Shown here in pieces: positions 1 through 5,315 of a stretch of 8,767 nucleotides of DNA. The position numbers and the translations under genes were made by a program. The DNA comes from DATHYU01 sp033722675 (lineage in GTDB: Bacteria > Actinomycetota > Acidimicrobiia > Spongiisociales > UBA11373). The stretch is taken from contig JAWVYO010000097.1 in NCBI GenBank assembly GCA_033722675.1, positions 1 to 8,767 on the forward strand. Direction: 5' to 3'. Positions within the stretch are counted from its first letter, which is position 1. Every line of letters begins with the position of its first letter. Below the pieces are notes generated by a model. That model saw nothing but the letters and a program-made list of their open reading frames with translations, had not been told where the DNA came from and made no database searches.

Positions 1-986
1 ACGACCTTGAAGGAGGACGCCGGCGGGTACAGGCCCTGGATGGCGAAGTTGTTGAGCGCCGCCGTCTGACGGATGCGCTCCCACTCCTCCTCGAACTCCT
101 CGTCGGTCACCGCACCCTCCACGAACAGGGTCGGGTCGAAGGAGGGCACCGAGGCCATGGCGAGCACCGAACCGTCGGTGGCGTCGACGACGACGGCCGC
201 CGCTCGCTCCACGAACTCCCCCTCCCTCCGGCTCACCCGGATGCCGTCGATGAGCGACGCCTCGACGACCTCCTGGAGGTCGACGTCGATGGTCGTGACG
301 ACCGAACCCCCCGGCACGGGCGGGCTGGACGACAGGACGCCGAGGATCTCGCCGCGGGCGTTCACCCGGTAGACGGTCTCGCCCGGAGTGCCCCGCAGCA
401 GCTGGTCGTACCACTTCTCGATGCCGAACTTGCCGACCCGGTCGTTCTGCGTGATGCCGGGACGGCTCAGGTCGTCGTCGCTGGGGAAGCCGATGTAGCC
501 GACGACGTGGGCGGCCGTCTCGCCGAGCGGGTAGATGCGGACGGGTCGCCGCTCCACCGTCACCCCCGGGAAGTCCTCGCCCTGCTCGAGCACGAAGGTG
601 GCGGTGGCCTGGCTCAGCTCACCACCGAGGGTGAACCGCACGCCCTCGGCATGGGCCTCCATCTCGGCGCGCACCTCCGAGATCTCCCATCCGAGGAGCG
701 CGGCGAGGTTGCGAACGAGCTCCTCCTGGCGTTCCTCGGGGACGAGCTGGGGGTCGACGACGAGCCGCGGCGAGGCCACCGTGCCGGCCATGAGCTCGGT
801 GCCGTCGGCGGCGAGGATGTCGCCGCGGGGTGGCTCCACGAAGACCCGGCGCACCTGCTGCTGCTCGGCGATCTCCAGCGCGGAGTCGATCGTGGTCACC
901 TGGAGGTACCAGAGCCGGAGGGCGAGGATGCCGAACAGCCCGATGAACAGGAGGCCGATCCCGGCGAGGCGCCACCCGAGTTTCAC
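1..986 (-). CDS. mrdA: Penicillin-binding protein 2 (peptidoglycan D,D-transpeptidase), 3' part cut off by the window edge
   Basis: Class B penicillin-binding protein that crosslinks peptidoglycan during sidewall elongation, working with RodA and MreBCD. Only the first 328 residues are present, against roughly 600-700 for the family. Seen in order: a single membrane anchor at about residues 8-26; the PBP dimerisation motif PPRGDI at 52-57; the PBP2-like segment IYPLGETAAHVVGYIG at 151-166; GKFGIEKWYD at 185-194; TIDVDLQ at 232-238 leading into the transpeptidase domain; and the active-site SxxK as S324-S-F-K327, a few codons before the edge. The later SxN and KTG motifs lie outside. The GTG start at 986 overlaps the mreD stop (GTGA), with a G-rich ribosome-binding stretch just upstream. 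The RAIQGLYPPGSTFK-like context identifies PBP2 rather than FtsI. The residue before the nucleophile is Ala323 where Gly is usual. Confidence 0.93.
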   Translation of the reverse strand, partial: MKLGWRLAGIGLLFIGLFGILALRLWYLQVTTIDSALEIAEQQQVRRVFVEPPRGDILAADGTELMAGTVASPRLVVDPQLVPEERQEELVRNLAALLGWEISEVRAEMEAHAEGVRFTLGGELSQATATFVLEQGEDFPGVTVERRPVRIYPLGETAAHVVGYIGFPSDDDLSRPGITQNDRVGKFGIEKWYDQLLRGTPGETVYRVNARGEILGVLSSSPPVPGGSVVTTIDVDLQEVVEASLIDGIRVSRREGEFVERAAAVVVDATDGSVLAMASVPSFDPTLFVEGAVTDEEFEEEWERIRQTAALNNFAIQGLYPPASSFKV

Positions 987-1498
987 AGGTCCCACCCCCC
1001 GACGGTGCGGCGCTCGGGCGCGAGCGCCCAGGTCGTGAGGGGGAACACCACGATGGCGAGCACGAGGTTGTACGCGGCGGGAAGCAGCATGTTGCGCACC
1101 AGGGCCTGGTCGGCGAACGTCCGCTGACCGAAGATCGTACCCAGGACCGCGAACAGCGCCAGTGCCGCGAGGGAGAGCCCGAACACGGCGGGGCCGATGA
1201 GCGTGATGTCCTCGACGAGGCGGTCGCGGAGGCGGATGGTGGCGAAGGCCACGACCGACAGCGACAGCGCCCAGATGCCGAGGACCGAATCGGAGAGCAG
1301 GTCCTGGAACAGGCCGGCACCGAACCCGGTGATGAGGGCGGCCTCGGGTGCGAGGTGCCGGGCGAGGGCGATCACCACGAGCACACCGAGGGCGGGGGCG
1401 GCGTCGAGGGGCCGGAGCCGGTCGAAGAGGGTGGTCTGCAGGGCGATGGCACCGATCACGAAGGCGAAGACGATCAGGGTCCGCCGGGTCTTCCTCAC
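983..1498 (-). CDS. mreD: Rod shape-determining membrane protein MreD
   Basis: Integral membrane subunit of the Rod elongation complex that pairs with MreC and stabilises it. The 171-residue product is normal length for MreD and mostly hydrophobic, with about five or six likely membrane segments (near 7-24, 35-49, 53-65, 70-89, 98-124 and 137-159). It carries the family signature GFGAGLFQDLLSD at 58-70, which matches the conserved GFxxGLxxD pattern. The start is GTG at 1498, overlapping the mreC stop as GTGA. No good Shine-Dalgarno precedes it, so translation is probably coupled to mreC. The reading frame stays open for more than 300 codons upstream, but that part is an arginine-rich shadow of mreC and does not belong to the protein. 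The identity rests on length, hydrophobicity, the motif and its place between mreC and mrdA. Confidence 0.93.
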   Translation of the reverse strand: MRKTRRTLIVFAFVIGAIALQTTLFDRLRPLDAAPALGVLVVIALARHLAPEAALITGFGAGLFQDLLSDSVLGIWALSLSVVAFATIRLRDRLVEDITLIGPAVFGLSLAALALFAVLGTIFGQRTFADQALVRNMLLPAAYNLVLAIVVFPLTTWALAPERRTVGGWDL

Positions 1499-2445
1499 GG
1501 GGTGCTTTCGGTCGAGTCGCCGACCGGGGTCTCCTCCGGCTCGCCCTCCGACGGTCCGCCCTGGTCCTCGACCGGCACCGTGACCGGCGTGCCCTCGTCC
1601 TCGGGGAGCTCCTCGACGGCGGCCGCGTCCCGCGTGAAGACGAGGACCTTCACGAAGTCGATCCTGCTGAGCTCGGCGGTCGGCGAGGCCGTGGTCCGCA
1701 GCGAGAAGCCCACCTGCGAGCGTGCGGACTCGAGCACCCGGGCGACGACGATCCCCGAGGGGAAGCGGCCGTCGGCCGACACCAGCAGGTCGCCTTCGAG
1801 GAGGGCGGCGTCGGTGTTGAACATCTCGAGATCCATCGGACCGGTTCCGCGGCCCGTCAGGATGCCCTGCTCCCCCGTCCGCTCCACCCGCACGGCGACC
1901 CGCATGGTGGGATCGGTGATCAGCCGGAAGCGGGCGGTGTCGTCGGTGACCGAGATGATCCGACCCACGAGGCCGCCCTCGTCGACGACGGGCATGTCGA
2001 CGGCGATCCCGGCGTCGCGGCCCTTGTCGATCGACCGGACGTGATCGAACTCGGAGATCCCGATGGCGAAGACCCGGGCGGTGATCGTCTGGAGGTCTTC
2101 GGGCGGCTCGACCCCCAGGATGTTCTCGAGTTCGCGGACGCGGGCCTCGAGCGCCGAGGTCTCCTGGAGCTGCGCCTCGAGCGCCGAGACCTCGTCGCGG
2201 AGCCGGCGGTTCTCCTCGCGCAGCGACACGATGTCGGCGATGCCCTCGAAGGTGTCGACGACGGGCGACGTGATGGTTCCGAAGAACCGCTGCACCGGCG
2301 CGAACAGGGACTGGGTGCCGTCGCGCAGCGTCGCCCCCATACCGCCGCCGGAGCCGCGGAGGTCGAACGTCACGAGGACGAGCGAGAGGACGATGAGGCC
2401 GAGGAACACGCCCGTGGCGCGGTCGACCCCCGATGGGCGCCACAT
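1495..2445 (-). CDS. mreC: Rod shape-determining protein MreC
   Basis: Bitopic membrane protein whose extracytoplasmic part binds and activates PBP2 in the elongation complex. The 316 residues show a short cytoplasmic tip, one membrane helix at about 11-28, a coiled coil at about 72-110 rich in heptad Leu/Glu/Arg, then the beta domain with family hallmarks: DKGRDAGI (140-147), GGLVGRI (157-163), LITDPTMRVAV (175-185), GEQGILTG (191-198) and FPSGIVVARV (228-237). A 44-residue tail after R272 contains 14 acidic residues and no Lys or Arg. The ATG at 2445 was chosen because the residues from there match the family N-terminus. The frame remains open upstream to 2649, but that extension is arginine/serine-rich and overlaps mreB, so it is a shadow. 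The gene begins 31 bases after mreB and overlaps mreD by four. Confidence 0.95.
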   Translation of the reverse strand: MWRPSGVDRATGVFLGLIVLSLVLVTFDLRGSGGGMGATLRDGTQSLFAPVQRFFGTITSPVVDTFEGIADIVSLREENRRLRDEVSALEAQLQETSALEARVRELENILGVEPPEDLQTITARVFAIGISEFDHVRSIDKGRDAGIAVDMPVVDEGGLVGRIISVTDDTARFRLITDPTMRVAVRVERTGEQGILTGRGTGPMDLEMFNTDAALLEGDLLVSADGRFPSGIVVARVLESARSQVGFSLRTTASPTAELSRIDFVKVLVFTRDAAAVEELPEDEGTPVTVPVEDQGGPSEGEPEETPVGDSTESTP

Positions 2446-2476
2446 CAGCGGCCCTGGAGGACTCCGGCTCCGGTCA

Positions 2477-3511
2477 TCAGATGGACCGCTCGGCCGACGA
2501 CGAGAGGACGTTCTGGAGGCGGTCGAACTCCTCCAGCGCCTTGCCCGACCCGACCACGACCGACTGGAGCGGCCGTTCCGCGGTGACGACCGGGGTCCCC
2601 GTCTCGTTCGCGATCCGCACGTCGAGGCCCCGCAGCAGCGCTCCGCCACCCGTGAGCACGATGCCGCGCTCCATGGTGTCGGCGGCGAGCTCCGGCGGCG
2701 TCTTGTCGAGGCAGAACTTCACGGCGTCCACCACCTGCTGGACGGGCTCCTCGATCGCCTCACGGACCTCCGAGGCCGACACCACGACGGTCTTCGGCAG
2801 TCCGGTCACGAGGTCGCGACCCCGGATCTCGGCATTCGGCTCGTCCGAGAACGGCCACGCCGAGCCGATCGCCATCTTCAACTGCTCGGCGGTGCGGTCG
2901 CCGAGGAGGAGGTTGTACTCCTTCTTCACCCAGTTGATGATCGCCTCGTCGATCTCGTCGCCACCGATGCGCACCGACTTCGATACGACGATGCCGCCGA
3001 GGGACACGACCGCCACCTCGGTGGTGCCGCCTCCGATGTCGACGATCATCGAGCCGCTCGGCTCGTGCACCGGCAGGTTCACGCCGATGGCGGCCGCCAT
3101 CGGCTCCTCGATCGTGTAGGCCGTCCTGGCGCCGGCGTGGTACGCAGCCTCCTCGACCGCCCGACGCTCCACCCCGGTGATGCCCGAGGGCACGCAGACG
3201 ATGATCCGGGGCCGCGCCCACCGACGCGGCTGCACCTTCTTGATGAAGTAGCGCAACATCTTCTCGGTGATGTCGAAGTCGGCGATGACGCCGTCGCGGA
3301 GGGGACGGATCGCCTGGATGTGGGCGGGGGTCCGTCCGATCATCCGCTTCGCCTCCATGCCGACCGCCAGGGCACGGTTGTCGCGCGTGTTGATGGCGAC
3401 CACCGACGGCTCGTTCAGCACGATGCCGTGGCCGCGCACATACACCAGTGTGTTGGCGGTCCCGAGATCGATCGCCATATCGCGTGAGGCGATCGAGAGC
3501 AGACTGGACAT
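2477..3511 (-). CDS. mreB: Rod shape-determining protein MreB (bacterial actin)
   Basis: Actin-like ATPase that forms membrane-associated filaments and orients the elongation machinery. The 344-residue length is typical. All actin-fold nucleotide motifs are visible: phosphate-1 DLGTANT at 15-21, phosphate-2 IVDIGGGTTEV at 156-166 and the adenosine motif GIVLTGGGALLRG at 283-295. Also present are VPSGITGVERRAV (107-119) and the IEEPMAAAIG segment (134-143), whose glutamates supply the hydrolytic region. No residue expected for ATP binding is missing. The ATG at 3511 has an AGGGGA Shine-Dalgarno about seven bases upstream. The gene follows ndk by 44 bases and precedes mreC by 31. An intact MreB implies a rod-shaped or laterally growing cell, unlike polar-growing actinobacteria such as Mycobacterium, which lack mreB. 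Confidence 0.98.
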   Translation of the reverse strand: MSSLLSIASRDMAIDLGTANTLVYVRGHGIVLNEPSVVAINTRDNRALAVGMEAKRMIGRTPAHIQAIRPLRDGVIADFDITEKMLRYFIKKVQPRRWARPRIIVCVPSGITGVERRAVEEAAYHAGARTAYTIEEPMAAAIGVNLPVHEPSGSMIVDIGGGTTEVAVVSLGGIVVSKSVRIGGDEIDEAIINWVKKEYNLLLGDRTAEQLKMAIGSAWPFSDEPNAEIRGRDLVTGLPKTVVVSASEVREAIEEPVQQVVDAVKFCLDKTPPELAADTMERGIVLTGGGALLRGLDVRIANETGTPVVTAERPLQSVVVGSGKALEEFDRLQNVLSSSAERSI

Positions 3512-3555
3512 GGGAATTCCCCTGTTCCGTTGGCGGGAGTGTAACCGGTTTCGCC

Positions 3556-3957
3556 CTAGAAGAACAGCGACAGTTCGCGCTCTGCGGAGTCAGGCGAATC
3601 CGATCCGTGCACGATGTTCTCGGTGACCTCGAGCCCGAAGTCGCCTCGGATCGTCCCGGGAGCGGCCTCCCGGGGGTTCGTGGCGCCCATGAGCGTGCGG
3701 GCCACGGTCACGGCCTCCTCCCCCGACCACTCCATGGCCACGACGGGGCCGCGGGTGATGAAGGCGAGGAGATCGGGGAAGAACGGCTTCTCGACGTGCT
3801 CGGCGTAGTGCCGTCGGGCGAGGTCCTCGTCGATCGTCAGGAGGCGGAGACGCTCGAGGTGCAGCCCCTTGCGCTCGAAGCGGGAGACGACCTCGCCGAC
3901 GAGGCCGCGCTCGACGCCGTCGGGCTTGACCATGACGAAGGTGTGCTGGGTGGCCAC
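3556..3957 (-). CDS. ndk: Nucleoside diphosphate kinase
   Basis: Transfers the gamma phosphate from ATP to other NDPs through a phosphohistidine intermediate, balancing cytoplasmic NTP and dNTP pools. The product has 133 residues, slightly under the usual 136-145. Every canonical active-site residue is found at the expected number: K11, Y51, F59, R87, T93, R104, N114 and the phosphorylated H117 in the NIVHGSDS motif. The C-terminus ELSLFF also fits the family. The start is GTG at 3957 (VATQHTFVMVKPDG), supported by AGGAG eight bases upstream. The frame runs open far upstream to 4923, but there it overlaps folC in another frame and is arginine-rich noise. It sits 56 bases after folC and 44 before mreB. 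In Streptomyces a small membrane-protein gene lies between folC and ndk; none is present here. Confidence 0.97.
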   Translation of the reverse strand: MATQHTFVMVKPDGVERGLVGEVVSRFERKGLHLERLRLLTIDEDLARRHYAEHVEKPFFPDLLAFITRGPVVAMEWSGEEAVTVARTLMGATNPREAAPGTIRGDFGLEVTENIVHGSDSPDSAERELSLFF

Positions 3958-3965
3958 GCGTTGGA

Positions 3966-3970
3966 CTCCT
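3966..3970 (-). promoter_or_regulatory. Shine-Dalgarno site of ndk
   Basis: AGGAG lies eight bases before the GTG at 3957. It settles the ndk start against the much longer open frame that continues upstream into folC. Confidence 0.7.
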
Positions 3971-3992
3971 GTGGTGGAAGGGCGGTGCCCGA

Positions 3993-3998
3993 ATCGTA
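3993..3998 (-). promoter_or_regulatory. Possible -10 box for an internal ndk-mre promoter
   Basis: In the 56-base gap between folC and ndk the minus strand reads TACGAT, which fits the actinobacterial TAnnnT -10 pattern and lies 36 bases before the ndk start. No convincing TTGACA-like -35 is found 16-18 bases upstream, so this is only a candidate. If real, it would let ndk and the mre genes be expressed apart from valS-folC. Confidence 0.2.
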
Positions 3999-4013
3999 TT
4001 GCATCCCCGCCGT

Positions 4014-5315
4014 TTACGCAGATCGGCCGGAGCCGAAGAAGGCGTCGCGTGCCTCGCCCACCACGTAGAGCGACCCGGTCACGAGGACCGGACTGCCCGA
4101 CGCACGCGCCACCTTCAGGGCCTCGGCCACGGAGGGGTGGGCCGTGGCGGGGACGTCGAGCACCCGGCCGGCGAGCACCGCCACCTCGTCGGCGGGCATG
4201 GCCCGCTCGGACTCCGCGGCCGCTGCGGCGCGGACCGTCGTCACCCGGCCCCTCAAGCCCTCGAGGATTCCCTCCACGTCCTTGTCGGCCATCGCACCGA
4301 CCACCGCCTCCCACTTCAGCGTGGGGAACTCCCGGGCGAGCGCGGCGCCGAGCGCCCCGGCGCCGGCGGGGTTGTGGGCGCCGTCGAGCATCAGTGGCGG
4401 GTCGTGCTCGACCATCTCCATGCGGCCCGGCAACGACACGGTCGCCGCAGCCTCCCGCACCGCGCCGAGGTCGAGCGGCCGGCCGAAGAGGGCTTCGGTG
4501 GCGGCCACGGCCGTGAGCAGGTTGTCGACCTGGTGCCGGCCGTGGGTGCGCAGCTGCACCTCGTCGTAGGAGGCCTCGGCACCCTCGACGTCGACGACCC
4601 AGCCCCCCACCGCCTGGACGACGTCGGCGGCCCGGACGTCGGTGCCCACCCGGAGCCAGCGGGAGCCGGTCTCCTCCACGCGAGCCGCCGCCACCGCCTC
4701 TGCCTCCGGGGCGAGGAGCCCGGTGACGAGGATGCCCTCGTCCTTCAGGATCGCCACCTTCTCGGTGGTGATGGCCTCGATGGTGTCGCCGAGGTAGGCG
4801 GTGTGCTCGATCCCGACCGAGGTCAGCACCGAGACGTCGGCGCGCACGACGTTGGTGGCGTCGAGACGGCCCCCGAGCCCGGTCTCGACGACGGCGACGT
4901 CGACGGTCCGCTCGGCGAACCACGCGAAGGCGAGGGCCGCGGTCAGCTCGAAGTAGGTGACGAGGTCGCCGGACCGCTCCTCGTACAGGTCGACGAAGGG
5001 GCGGAGGTCCGCCATCGCCGACGCGAACTCGCCTGCGGACATGACCTCGCCCGACACCTCGTACCGCTCCTCCACGCGTTGGAGGTGGGGGGACGTGAAG
5101 AGCCCGACGTTCAGCCCGTGGGCCCGGACGAGGCCGGCGACGAGCCGCGCCGTCGACGTCTTGCCGTTCGTGCCGGCGACGTGGACGATCGAATACCCCT
5201 CGTGGGGGTCGGCGAGCACGTCGAGGAGGCCCCGGATCCGATCCGTTCCGGGCTTGACCCCGCGGCCGATGTGCTCGTCGAGGTAGGCGAGGGCGGCGTC
5301 GTGGTCCGTGGTCAG
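4014..5315 (-). CDS. folC: Folylpolyglutamate synthase, probably bifunctional with dihydrofolate synthase
   Basis: Mur-ligase-family enzyme that adds glutamate to dihydropteroate and/or folates, an ATP-dependent cytoplasmic step that makes and retains folate. Of 433 residues, visible motifs are the P-loop GTNGKTST at 48-55, TSPHL at 74-78, FELTAALAF at 122-130, ETGLGGRLDATN at 144-155, SVGIEHTAYLGDT at 166-178 with the EKVAILK segment at 185-191, GRHQVDN at 259-265, DGAHNP at 311-316 and TGSLYVVGE at 413-421. Length and motif order match FolC rather than Mur ligases. No ATG, GTG or TTG lies where the family N-terminus (ALAYLDEHI at 8-16) demands a start. The best candidate is CTG at 5315, which overlaps the valS stop as CTGA and suggests coupled translation. 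Whether both activities are present cannot be read from the sequence. Confidence 0.93.
   Translation of the reverse strand: MTTDHDAALAYLDEHIGRGVKPGTDRIRGLLDVLADPHEGYSIVHVAGTNGKTSTARLVAGLVRAHGLNVGLFTSPHLQRVEERYEVSGEVMSAGEFASAMADLRPFVDLYEERSGDLVTYFELTAALAFAWFAERTVDVAVVETGLGGRLDATNVVRADVSVLTSVGIEHTAYLGDTIEAITTEKVAILKDEGILVTGLLAPEAEAVAAARVEETGSRWLRVGTDVRAADVVQAVGGWVVDVEGAEASYDEVQLRTHGRHQVDNLLTAVAATEALFGRPLDLGAVREAAATVSLPGRMEMVEHDPPLMLDGAHNPAGAGALGAALAREFPTLKWEAVVGAMADKDVEGILEGLRGRVTTVRAAAAAESERAMPADEVAVLAGRVLDVPATAHPSVAEALKVARASGSPVLVTGSLYVVGEARDAFFGSGRSA

Noticed and set aside
1499..2443. Continuous open frame upstream of mreD reading through mreC
   Set aside because: It lies wholly within mreC in another frame and encodes Arg/Gly/Pro-rich sequence unlike any protein; mreD begins at the GTG overlapping the mreC stop.
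2063..3487. A 474-codon plus-strand open frame opposite mreB and mreC
   Set aside because: Antisense shadow of two well-supported genes; no domain and biased composition.
3538..3543. TACACT on the minus strand before mreB as a -10 box
   Set aside because: It resembles a -10 and is about 27 bases before the mreB start, but no -35 is recognisable 16-18 bases upstream and the 44-base gap is ordinary for operon internals.
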